Assembly (NCBI GenBank): GCA_964230215.1
Contig: CAXRGQ010000007.1
Span: 806,001 to 870,000, forward strand
DNA: 64,000 nucleotides
DNA from: JAUILH01 sp964230215
GTDB taxonomy: Bacteria > Bacteroidota > Bacteroidia > Flavobacteriales_D > JAUILH01
Reading direction: 5' to 3'
Shown piece after piece: positions 1 through 8,303 of the stretch. The stretch's first letter is position 1. Each line of letters opens with the position of its first letter. Made by a program: the position numbers and the translations under genes. The notes beneath the pieces are model-generated. The model had not been told where the DNA came from. It saw only the letters and a list, made by a program, of their open reading frames with translations, and searched no databases.

Positions 1-2079
1 AGTGATCAGTTTATAGTTGTGTGGGATATTGCCACAGGTAGAATGCTTCAAACGCTAAGAGGGAGCGTTGACAAGTTGAATTGCGTGGGTTTTTCGACTG
101 ATGGTAAAGCGATGGCCTTGGGCTACAATAATGGGATCATACGTCACTGGAATACTTTATCCAACAAAATTGTGACGACTGTATTTCAGCCTAATATAGT
201 AGACGAGATCCTTGGCTGGGATTACACAATAACGAATACAAACATTGACAATGATAGCATAGTAACAGTTCAGGCATACAAGCGCAAGAGGTCTTTCGAA
301 AATAAAGATATCTATAGTGATATAATGCCCGTTCAGCTTACTTGGAATATAAATGAGAATCGATATGAAATATTACCTGGTTCAAAAAAACAAGAAACGC
401 TTAAAAACCAGTATTTTAAAGACATAAGGAAAGGGCATGTACGAGATTTACAAGCTTATTTTTTAGATACAGCCAACTTTTACGATGAAAACGCATTGGT
501 TAGTTGCAGAATACAATCAGATAGGTCCTTGATGATAAAATCGCTTGAAGATGGCACAGACAAGAAAATAATTACGGAGCACACGGATTTGATTTCTGCC
601 GTTGCCATTAACCCAGTTTATTCTATGATTCTGACAACTAGCTGGGATGGGACTATGAGATATTGGGACATTGAAACAGGAGGGCTGATTGCTAAGATGG
701 GATCTTTTGGGGTGGATGATTACATCTACATAGATAAGGACAATTATTACTATTCGTCAAAGGGAGCGCTTAAAAATGTTGCCTTCAGAATGGGTAATAA
801 AGCATTTGATTTTGATCAGTTCGACATCATCTACAACCGACCAGATATAGTATTCTCACATTTCCCGTACTCTGAGCCTGAGCTCTTAGCCGACTATAAG
901 CGCGCATATGAAAAACGTATGTCTAAGTTAGGGCTAACAACAGAAGATTTGAAAGTAAGCGAAGATGTCCCAACAATTAATGTTGAACTCCCTAGTGAGT
1001 TGTCAACTAGCGATGGCTTATTTACATTTCGAATATCTGCAGAAAGTAATCAGGAGAACCTTGAAAGATTATATGTGTACGTAAATGGTGTGCCAGAATT
1101 TGGAATAGGAGGTAAGCACATTGATGGTAAGAAGTATGAATCTGAAATCAAATTAGATTTGTGTTACGGGATTAATAAGGTTCAGGTTTTTGTTTCAAAC
1201 GAGTCGGGACAAGCTTCTTACAAGGAATATTTTGAATTAACCAACAAAGAAAAAAGAAGTAAGCCAGACGTCTATCTTGTCACATTAGGAGCTTCTAAAT
1301 TTAAACAAGAAGATTTTAATTTGACATATGCCGCAAAGGATGCAGACGACATTCAATCACAATTTCAAAGGAGCAGACTATACAAGAATGTGCACAGTCT
1401 AAATATCAAAAATGACGGTATTGTCAAGTCGAAAATAGACACAATAAACACATTTTTAGCAGCTGCTAATCCTGATGATGTGGTAATTCTATTTGCGGCT
1501 GGGCATGGTGTTCTAGATGCTAATCTGGATTACTATTATGCCTCCTACGATATGGATTTTGACTCACCCGAAGGCAAGGGTATTCCATATAGTTATTTTG
1601 AAGATGTCTTAGATAACACTAAAAGCAGAAATAAGGTGATGTTTCTGGACGCCTGTCATTCTGGGGAAGTTGACAAAGAAGAGGTAATCAAAACGGATGC
1701 AGCTGACACAGAAATTGAGGGCATCACATTTAGACATGTGGGCGTTGATATCTCGAATAAAAATATGGACAACATAAACAGCTTTGAATTATCCAAGAGG
1801 CTTTTTGCGGATACGAGAGCCAGTAATGGTAGTACCGTTATGAGTAGCGCTGGGGCGGGTGAGTATGCTATAGAAGGAGATCAGTGGAGCAACGGTGTTT
1901 TCACGTATTGTTTACTTGATGGTTTAAACTCAAAGGAAGCTGATTTAAACCATGATAAAAGAATTATGCTTAGTGAACTGCAGCGTTATCTAAAGACAAA
2001 AGTGAGCCGAATGACAGCTGGTCAACAGCAACCTAATGAGCGCTCAGAAAACCTACAAAACGATTTCCGTATATGGTAA
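1..2079 (+). CDS. WD40-repeat and caspase-like (peptidase C14) protein, 5' partial
   Basis: The frame is open from base 1, so the gene begins upstream of the window. The N-terminal part has WD40-type blades ending in W-D (VWDIATG, RYWDIETG). A middle segment (about bases 960-1240) looks Ig-like. The C-terminal third is a caspase/metacaspase p20-like domain: the His motif AAGHG has its histidine codon at 1504 and the Cys motif DACHSG its cysteine codon at 1654, the expected catalytic dyad. Such proteins are likely cysteine proteases with a beta-propeller sensor, but the substrate is unknown. No membrane segment is visible in the part present. The stop overlaps the start of the next gene by 7 bases, so the two are probably translated together. 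The caspase assignment is firm; the biological role is not. Confidence 0.85.
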   Translation, partial: SDQFIVVWDIATGRMLQTLRGSVDKLNCVGFSTDGKAMALGYNNGIIRHWNTLSNKIVTTVFQPNIVDEILGWDYTITNTNIDNDSIVTVQAYKRKRSFENKDIYSDIMPVQLTWNINENRYEILPGSKKQETLKNQYFKDIRKGHVRDLQAYFLDTANFYDENALVSCRIQSDRSLMIKSLEDGTDKKIITEHTDLISAVAINPVYSMILTTSWDGTMRYWDIETGGLIAKMGSFGVDDYIYIDKDNYYYSSKGALKNVAFRMGNKAFDFDQFDIIYNRPDIVFSHFPYSEPELLADYKRAYEKRMSKLGLTTEDLKVSEDVPTINVELPSELSTSDGLFTFRISAESNQENLERLYVYVNGVPEFGIGGKHIDGKKYESEIKLDLCYGINKVQVFVSNESGQASYKEYFELTNKEKRSKPDVYLVTLGASKFKQEDFNLTYAAKDADDIQSQFQRSRLYKNVHSLNIKNDGIVKSKIDTINTFLAAANPDDVVILFAAGHGVLDANLDYYYASYDMDFDSPEGKGIPYSYFEDVLDNTKSRNKVMFLDACHSGEVDKEEVIKTDAADTEIEGITFRHVGVDISNKNMDNINSFELSKRLFADTRASNGSTVMSSAGAGEYAIEGDQWSNGVFTYCLLDGLNSKEADLNHDKRIMLSELQRYLKTKVSRMTAGQQQPNERSENLQNDFRIW

Positions 2080-3821
2080 GAATACTAATGATAGTAATCT
2101 GTTTTGCTGCACTTGATGTGCTTGGACAAAGTGTAGATTTAACAATTGGAGCAAGACATAATTTTAACCTAATTAACGGTAATTCTGATTATCAAATAGC
2201 TATTCCTGATCAGGATCAATGGCCTCTATTATCATCGTTTGATGATTACCAAATGGAAAGAAATACGGAACTGGAATTTGGCTTAAGGTTTAACATGAAA
2301 AACAATTGGTTTTTTGAGACTGGCTATAGCAATAGTAGACTGGTAATTAATTTATCGGGCACGAGTAATTATTCTGATTCCATATTAACGGATTTGGCGG
2401 ACAATTCATTTAATGATCTTTATGCAAACATGGGAGGATCATATACGTATCAAGAGTTCTATGATTTATACTACCAGCGTGTTTATAACCAAACAAGGGC
2501 CGAGTGGGAGACTGATTTGGCATATACAGAAGAGTTAAAAACGCACAATATTTACTTTGGAGCGGGATATAGATTTTTTCAAAATAAACCAATCAGACCA
2601 TATGTTAAAGGAGGGATAACTATAAAAAAGAAGTACGATAAATTTAGCTATCAATATCTTGAGCAGAATAACGCATTGGTGACTAACAAGATCGTTTTCT
2701 ACAATAACATTCCGAGTATTTGGGATTTTATCACTTTTGGGAATATTGGTTTTGGTGTTGATATGTATCGATTACAAGCTGGTGTTAACTTAGAATTTAA
2801 CATTGGTTCCATTGAAAGAGCTATACCCGTTGAGGAATTAGATACCACTGGAAACGTAGTAACCTATTATGATTTTAGCAAGCGTCTCTACAATAACTGG
2901 GTGCGCGTTGGCTTTCAGGTTACTTATGACTTAGTGTCGGCTGATGTGACTTCTAGAGTTAACAGGAAAGCGCTTGAGAATCTAGATCATATTACAACTG
3001 GTCGATACGAACGAAAAGAAAGAAAATTTGTCCTAGGCGCGAAACTTGCCCAGCCAATGATTAACAGTATGTCACGCACATTCGACTCGGTGTTAGTTTA
3101 CCAAGACTATGTATATGATGTAGTTGAGTCTGACACAATATATCAAAGAGGGGCGTATCAGGATTTACTTTTTAATAGAGTAAAGAGAGTAGAGTTATCG
3201 CCTGAAGTGGCGGGATTTGCTCAGTTTAAGATTTTAGACTGGTTTTTCCTAGAAACAGACTTGGCCTATCAATTTGGGAAAGTTGATATAGGAACTGAAG
3301 AATGGAATGTTCCAGAATATGACCTTGATAATCCAGGGTCCGCATTTGATAATGTAATCCAAGATCTTGGGGCATTCCGATTTTCATATGACGCTGTTAA
3401 ACTTAAACAACTATTCAAGTTTAGGGTACTTAATCATGATTTAGTGCGCATTTTACCATTCATTGGTGCTGGCGTGGAGACATGGACACCACGGGAATTT
3501 GATAACTCTACGCCTGGAGTAAACAGCTTAGAGATTCATAAGGATTTCTACAATCATTATTTTCTCGGAGAGCCAAATGAAACTTTACAAGCAGGATATC
3601 TTGATCTGTACTCAAATCATGAAGACCCGAACATAGACTTAACTAAAACGGCATGGGGCGGAACTAAGGTAATTGGCACCATTATTTTAGGAACAGAACT
3701 TGAGTTGGACAGAATTAAATTTGGAGTGAATTATGAATTCACTCCTGGATTTATTGATGAGTTAATGCTTTCCCATTACCAGTCATTGACGCTCTCCATG
3801 GCATATAACTTTATGCGTTAG
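2073..3821 (+). CDS. Predicted outer-membrane beta-barrel protein
   Basis: 582 residues starting with a short hydrophobic signal peptide that ends near VLGQ. The rest alternates aromatic and polar residues in strand-like segments (for example FFETGYS, YFGAGYRFF) and ends in an aromatic residue followed by MR (MAYNFMR), as many barrels do. Two halves look related: each has a barrel-like block with a phrase such as FGAGYRFF or FIGAGVET, so it may be a tandem or large barrel. No specific family is recognised. Its ATG lies inside the last codons of the WD40-caspase gene, which implies coupled translation and a shared function, perhaps at the envelope. The gene converges on the DUF4139 gene with only 10 bases between them. 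Confidence 0.65.
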   Translation: MVRILMIVICFAALDVLGQSVDLTIGARHNFNLINGNSDYQIAIPDQDQWPLLSSFDDYQMERNTELEFGLRFNMKNNWFFETGYSNSRLVINLSGTSNYSDSILTDLADNSFNDLYANMGGSYTYQEFYDLYYQRVYNQTRAEWETDLAYTEELKTHNIYFGAGYRFFQNKPIRPYVKGGITIKKKYDKFSYQYLEQNNALVTNKIVFYNNIPSIWDFITFGNIGFGVDMYRLQAGVNLEFNIGSIERAIPVEELDTTGNVVTYYDFSKRLYNNWVRVGFQVTYDLVSADVTSRVNRKALENLDHITTGRYERKERKFVLGAKLAQPMINSMSRTFDSVLVYQDYVYDVVESDTIYQRGAYQDLLFNRVKRVELSPEVAGFAQFKILDWFFLETDLAYQFGKVDIGTEEWNVPEYDLDNPGSAFDNVIQDLGAFRFSYDAVKLKQLFKFRVLNHDLVRILPFIGAGVETWTPREFDNSTPGVNSLEIHKDFYNHYFLGEPNETLQAGYLDLYSNHEDPNIDLTKTAWGGTKVIGTIILGTELELDRIKFGVNYEFTPGFIDELMLSHYQSLTLSMAYNFMR

Positions 3822-3831
3822 ACGAACAGTT

Positions 3832-5463
3832 TTAAAATGAGGGAGCTGATATAGTGCGATAGCGTGTCTTTGTAACCACTTGTTTTGCCTTAGGATATTT
3901 TATGGTATAACCTAGCTCGTAATTCTGAACTTTACTAGGTGCTAACTTAAGCCTCCATGATAGAATTCCGGTCTCTTCATTTTTATCCGCATCTGATATC
4001 TCATCTACATTCACATTAATCTCACTATTTTTAGAAATAGGGTATTGATCCTGAATTTCAATGTCAATTTCCTTCGAGTGCATGTTCTTAATCTTGATCT
4101 CGTAGGTATATGATTCCTTTCTGCTTCCGCCTAAAATTGACTTAGAAGAGTATTCCATCTTTTCAATTCGCTCAATAAGTACTTTATCATCACGCCCCAG
4201 AGAGATGCTCATAGTATCGGCAAATTCAACAGGATTAATCTTAGATTTTCCAACATATTTATTTCCAAAGTAGATATTGGATGGACCTTCTATCAAGTTG
4301 AGGTTTTCCCATCCAGTAATGTCAGCCATTAAGAATGCCTTTTTCTCTAATTTAGGTACTGTAAAATGAGAATAACTTGCTGGCAGTTTGTTTTCAGATA
4401 TCCCTATTATATAAGGCTTAGCGTCTGCTGGGATAGTATATTTTTCTTCAATGTCAAATTGAACACTTACTTCAGAAACAAGAACTTCTTTGTACTTGAC
4501 TTTTTGCATTTGATTATTATCCCATGTATCAGCACTTCTATTAGATACGCTAGAATTGTAGTTACTCACTTTTTCGGCTGACTGACGATATGTAGAGTGT
4601 GTTGTATAGTTCAAATACCAAGGTTTTAGTTCTGGTCTTGAAGCGCTTAAGTAAGGATCTGCACTAGATAAGTGCATAGTTACGTCATCCCAAGATATGG
4701 AGGTATTATTGAACACCTTGCCTTTATAAACGATAGTGATATCGCTATTAATGTCTTGCGCTTTTATATCATAAACAGGTTCCCAACCAGCCTGACTAGT
4801 AAGGTATCTAATGCCAACTTTTGCTGATGTCGTCGTTTTAGACTCAACTAAAACATGAATGTCATAACGTTTGGGATTGTTTTCATAGTTAAGGGTGTTT
4901 AGTTGTCGCTGTAGCTTGTTTTTCAAGTCAGATTCTAACTTTCTTTTGCGCGAAAGTGTATTGATCGCTTTGCCTATTTCCAGCACCCGTGTTCTAAAGA
5001 ATTCAGTTGCCTTTTTGAGTTCATCTACAGATAAACCACTGGCCTCTCCACTTACTTTCTTGTTAGTCATCATCACATCTTTTTCAATTGAATACGCATC
5101 AATCTCATTATTTAATGATTCGATAGACAGTTCAAGAAATTCAATACTGTCTTTCAAGGTTTTTATGCGTGGCTCCAGTGTTTCAGGCACTAAATGATTA
5201 AGTTCTGAGCTAACACTAAGTATTTTCACGTCCTTATCCAATCCAATTTGCACAGATGAAGGATCCATAAAAGGAGATTGATTCTTAAATACTAGCTTGT
5301 TCTTGCCTGCAGTAAGATTGACATTAGCTTCTCTTTTAAGCTCTGCTCCAACTAAAAATATGGTAACATCTTTTATCTGAGCTTCAGAAACCTTAGGCGT
5401 CTGAGAAAATAGAAGCTTGCTAAGTAGCAAAGAGGTAATAACTAATGTGAAGGCCTTTATCAT
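3832..5463 (-). CDS. DUF4139 domain protein (mucoidy inhibitor MuiA-like)
   Basis: 543 residues. A signal peptide (hydrophobic run ending near LLFSQ) is followed by a DUF4140-like N-terminal domain (VTIFLVGAELKREANV, then a FKNQSPFMDPSSVQIG segment), a charged coiled-coil stretch of about 100 residues, and a C-terminal DUF4139 beta-rich domain (RYLTSQAGWEPVYDI, WDDVTMHLSSADP, then LSWRLKLAPSKVQNYELGY). This is the typical architecture of the MuiA/DUF4139 family, secreted or periplasmic, with no known enzyme activity. Length is normal for the family. The gene is monocistronic or last in its unit; a perfect 18-bp palindrome lies 67 bases upstream of its start. Confidence 0.85.
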   Translation of the reverse strand: MIKAFTLVITSLLLSKLLFSQTPKVSEAQIKDVTIFLVGAELKREANVNLTAGKNKLVFKNQSPFMDPSSVQIGLDKDVKILSVSSELNHLVPETLEPRIKTLKDSIEFLELSIESLNNEIDAYSIEKDVMMTNKKVSGEASGLSVDELKKATEFFRTRVLEIGKAINTLSRKRKLESDLKNKLQRQLNTLNYENNPKRYDIHVLVESKTTTSAKVGIRYLTSQAGWEPVYDIKAQDINSDITIVYKGKVFNNTSISWDDVTMHLSSADPYLSASRPELKPWYLNYTTHSTYRQSAEKVSNYNSSVSNRSADTWDNNQMQKVKYKEVLVSEVSVQFDIEEKYTIPADAKPYIIGISENKLPASYSHFTVPKLEKKAFLMADITGWENLNLIEGPSNIYFGNKYVGKSKINPVEFADTMSISLGRDDKVLIERIEKMEYSSKSILGGSRKESYTYEIKIKNMHSKEIDIEIQDQYPISKNSEINVNVDEISDADKNEETGILSWRLKLAPSKVQNYELGYTIKYPKAKQVVTKTRYRTISAPSF

Positions 5464-5529
5464 CGTTAATAGTTTTTATGTAGAACCACTAAGATTAAAA
5501 TAAGTTACTGAGTTAACAAACTACACATG

Positions 5530-5547
5530 GTGAAATGCACATTTCAC
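5530..5547. promoter_or_regulatory. Perfect 18-bp palindrome upstream of the DUF4139 gene
   Basis: GTGAAATG-CA-CATTTCAC. It lies between the stop of the small barrel gene and the start of the DUF4139 gene (both on the minus strand). No T-run follows on either strand, so a terminator is unlikely; an operator is the better reading. Confidence 0.35.
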
Positions 5548-5555
5548 TTAGAGTT

Positions 5556-6116
5556 TTACTTCTTTTTACGCTTAAATAGATCTCCAAAGCCACTGTTAAT
5601 GTCCACATCTCGGTTGTTTACAAGAGTGAATCTTAGTCGGATAAAAAATGTGTTGCATGTTACAAATTGGTCAGCTGGAGTCAAGAAATGATAGCCGGCT
5701 TGTAAATGAAAGCCCATTAAACGGTAGCCTAAAGATGGGCCAATGCCGAATCTGTTTTCATCAAAGTTAGTCCTTAGCACAGCATCCGCCCCAAAAGTGA
5801 GACCTAAGCGGCCTGATTTATACCAATAACCAGCCTCAAAGCCTAAAACATTGTGCTTAAAGTTGTAATCAAACCCTGTGTGGAAACCATGTGTTATAGG
5901 ATGTATTAGTTTGACATGCTTATACATCCTCTCAATACCCAATTCAAAAGCATCATACTTACCTCTTGCATATCCAAAGTAAGGGCCAGTTTTAGTTACC
6001 CTGATATCAAGTAGGCGCTTTTTATTTTGGATGGCTGTTTGAGACTGTAAGTTTTGAGCACTTACAGAAAAAGTCAATGACGTCAGTATTAAAATGTATG
6101 TTGCCTTTAATAACAT
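5556..6116 (-). CDS. Small outer-membrane beta-barrel protein
   Basis: 186 residues from the chosen start. The longest frame begins at 6170, but the internal ATG at 6116 gives a clean signal peptide (MLLKATYILILTSLTFSVSA, cut before Q) and lies 8 bases after a TACCTTTG -7 element, so 6116 is preferred. The mature part has repeated strand patterns (GFHTGFDYNFKHNVLGFEAGYW, FGADAVLRTNFDENRFGIGPSLGY) like small porin-fold proteins, with a basic C-terminal tail (LFKRKKK) that is unusual for a barrel end. No specific family recognised; function unknown. Confidence 0.65.
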   Translation of the reverse strand: MLLKATYILILTSLTFSVSAQNLQSQTAIQNKKRLLDIRVTKTGPYFGYARGKYDAFELGIERMYKHVKLIHPITHGFHTGFDYNFKHNVLGFEAGYWYKSGRLGLTFGADAVLRTNFDENRFGIGPSLGYRLMGFHLQAGYHFLTPADQFVTCNTFFIRLRFTLVNNRDVDINSGFGDLFKRKKK

Positions 6117-6124
6117 AATAAACG

Positions 6125-6132
6125 CAAAGGTA
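6125..6132 (-). promoter_or_regulatory. -7 promoter element TACCTTTG
   Basis: Perfect match to the Bacteroidota -7 consensus TAnnTTTG, reading on the minus strand, 8 bases before the ATG at 6116. No TTG at the usual spacing was found. The transcript would be almost leaderless. Confidence 0.5.
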
Positions 6133-6242
6133 GTACTAAGCCTAATACATGAAACCAATCCTTGTAACAATTAGAAAAAAGCATGACATTTGTCAGAAAT
6201 TAATTGATAATCAATTGCGTAATTGCATAAAAAAGAAGAATT

Positions 6243-7604
6243 ATGAAGAAAATTTTACTTACTTCAATGTGTGCTGTTGCCTTATTTTCAAACGCTCAAT
6301 TAGGCGTAGTTTATAACGGCGACCTTGAAACGTGGACAAGCTCTACAATATTTGAATCCCTTGATAATTGGAACACGTCTAATCAAGAGTGGCCAGGTGC
6401 CGGGACATGTATAAAAAGTACGGATGCACAGGATGGCTCATTTTCTCTAGAACTTAATACTGTGCTTGTAGATACAGACACAGCTTTTGGTTATGCTGCT
6501 TGGGGTGAAGTGGGGAACGACCTGGTTGGGAATCCATATAGCACAAGCGTAGATTCATTAGTGGCTTATTTTAAATACGATTTCACGAATAACGATTCAG
6601 CAACAGTACTTGCTGTTCAATTCACAGCCGCTGGACCTGTATTAAACATGTGGAAATTTGCCGGTTCTAACACTAGTACTTGGGAAAGAAAAGCTTTCAA
6701 ACTATTATCGCCTGTACAGGATTCACTGCTTGTAGCATTTGCATCTGGAAATGCATTTGAAGAGTATTCAAATCCTGGCTCTATGCTGATGGTTGACAAT
6801 GTGATGCTGACAACTGGTGCAGGAACTGGTCCAAATATCGGAAACCATTCTTTTGAGAACTGGACCCCAGTGACTATTGAAGATCCTAATGATTGGGAAA
6901 CGACTAATAGATTTACTGAAATTGGTGGATTAGGAAGTAATGTAATTAAATCAACAGATGCACACTCAGGTTCATACGCTGCAGAGCTAACTACTGTGGG
7001 TGACTCTCAAGATTACATTCCTGGAATTATGACAAATGGGTTTATCTTTTTCGGTGGTGTTGATGGAGGTGTTGCGTATGAGGCCCAACCAACTGCATTG
7101 GAGTGTTATTATAAATATGCACCTGATGCATCAGATCAAGCCTTTATATCAGTGACGTTTTGGGGTTCTGGCGGAACGGTAATAGAACAGCAAGGAGGTA
7201 CATTTACAGCAAATGGCAGCTATACACTTATGAGCGTTCCTCTTACCGTACCATCTATACCTGACTCCATGAACATTACTATTTATTCTGGAGACAGTGT
7301 TGGGTCTGTACTGCACATAGATGATATCGTGTTCACCGGCGGTAACGTAGGAATTGATGATCAAGATCTATTCATTCAGTTCGAAATGTACCCTAATCCA
7401 ACTAATGACGGATTTTGGATGAACTCTGACTTAAAAGGAAAAGCGCAATACACCATTGTTGCAGTAGACGGAAAGACAGTAGCGAGTGGCTTGGTTAATT
7501 CAAACAAAACTTACATTAACACATCTAATTTAACTCCAGGAGTATACAATGTTATAATGACAAGTAAATACGCACGAGCTACTAAGAAACTTGTAGTTGA
7601 GTAA
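6243..7604 (+). CDS. Secreted protein with two carbohydrate-binding-like modules and T9SS type A sorting domain
   Basis: 453 residues. Signal peptide MKKILLTSMCAVALFSNAQ. Two related modules follow, each opening with N-G/H-x-F/L-E-x-W (YNGDLETWTSS and NHSFENWTPVT), containing a K-S-T-D-A/x-G-S phrase and ending in a D-N/D-V/I-x-L/F-T-G stretch. This is the jelly-roll type often seen in Bacteroidota glycan-binding cargos, so a binding role is inferred. The last 75 residues are a T9SS type A C-terminal domain (YPNPTNDGF, then TPGVYNVIM and KKLVVE), so export to the cell surface is expected. A strong terminator follows immediately, so it is a single-gene transcript. Confidence 0.85.
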   Translation: MKKILLTSMCAVALFSNAQLGVVYNGDLETWTSSTIFESLDNWNTSNQEWPGAGTCIKSTDAQDGSFSLELNTVLVDTDTAFGYAAWGEVGNDLVGNPYSTSVDSLVAYFKYDFTNNDSATVLAVQFTAAGPVLNMWKFAGSNTSTWERKAFKLLSPVQDSLLVAFASGNAFEEYSNPGSMLMVDNVMLTTGAGTGPNIGNHSFENWTPVTIEDPNDWETTNRFTEIGGLGSNVIKSTDAHSGSYAAELTTVGDSQDYIPGIMTNGFIFFGGVDGGVAYEAQPTALECYYKYAPDASDQAFISVTFWGSGGTVIEQQGGTFTANGSYTLMSVPLTVPSIPDSMNITIYSGDSVGSVLHIDDIVFTGGNVGIDDQDLFIQFEMYPNPTNDGFWMNSDLKGKAQYTIVAVDGKTVASGLVNSNKTYINTSNLTPGVYNVIMTSKYARATKKLVVE

Positions 7605-7626
7605 ATAAACATTTAACTAATGTTTG

Positions 7627-7656
7627 ATAGGGGTGCATTCGCACCCCTATTTTTTT
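7627..7656 (+). terminator. Rho-independent terminator of the T9SS cargo gene
   Basis: Perfect 10-bp stem ATAGGGGTGC / GCACCCCTAT with a 4-base loop, followed by six T. Confidence 0.92.
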
Positions 7657-7681
7657 GTCTCAAATTATTTAGATCCGTTAA

Positions 7682-8173
7682 TTAATCCTTAGCGTCTGCT
7701 TTCATGTCTATTAATGCTCTCTCAAAGACTCGTTTTAAATCACGATAATTAGACATTGTAATTGTCCCGTATATAAGAATCATCAGAGCAATCAATATAA
7801 TTGATCCAATAGCTGGCAAGGAAATGACGAACTGAATACTTAGCAGCCCAGCAATAACCACAAACATCATAAAACTCCAGAAAGGGATTTCGTAATTCGT
7901 TTTGATTACAAGTTGATTGTTATGGATTTGTATCTCTCCCTTAGCTAGGACCTCTACCCGAAAACCTCTTGTGATTGGTCTATATAAATAAATTGAAAAA
8001 AAGTTATTAGTTCTTCTGCCACCAAATTCATTGTTAAAATTACCCCAAAATGGTGTTGTATATCCAAATTCAGGATTGATATACTGTGCAACAGTTTTTG
8101 ATTCTAGAGCTGACCAAAAAGCATCCTTGGTAACATGTTTTAGGTAGTATGTATGTGAACTAATAGGAATCAT
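7682..8173 (-). CDS. Hypothetical membrane protein, two transmembrane helices
   Basis: 163 residues. The N-terminal half is soluble and polar; two adjacent hydrophobic helices (about residues 98-118 and 121-140) are followed by a charged C-terminal tail. The order of a beta-rich segment and two helices recalls small PH-like bacterial membrane proteins, but I do not recognise a family. An AGGAG sequence stands directly upstream of the ATG, rare for this phylum and supportive of the start. It lies between two terminators, so it is probably transcribed alone. Confidence 0.6.
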   Translation of the reverse strand: MIPISSHTYYLKHVTKDAFWSALESKTVAQYINPEFGYTTPFWGNFNNEFGGRRTNNFFSIYLYRPITRGFRVEVLAKGEIQIHNNQLVIKTNYEIPFWSFMMFVVIAGLLSIQFVISLPAIGSIILIALMILIYGTITMSNYRDLKRVFERALIDMKADAKD

Positions 8174-8251
8174 TTCTCCTCATAAAATCAATAAGCTACT
8201 TATATAACATTGTAATTATTAATTGTGGTCTAGATTTAGGATAATCATTGC

Positions 8252-8283
8252 AAAAAAAAGCACGGGCCTTGCCCGTGCTTTTT
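8252..8283 (-). terminator. Terminator of the giant SprB-repeat gene
   Basis: Stem GCACGGGC / GCCCGTGC with a 3-base loop, flanked by eight A on one side and five T on the other, so it can work in both directions; on the minus strand it follows the stop at 8304 by about 20 bases. Confidence 0.9.
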
Positions 8284-8303
8284 ATTTCTGTATTTCAATT
8301 TAT

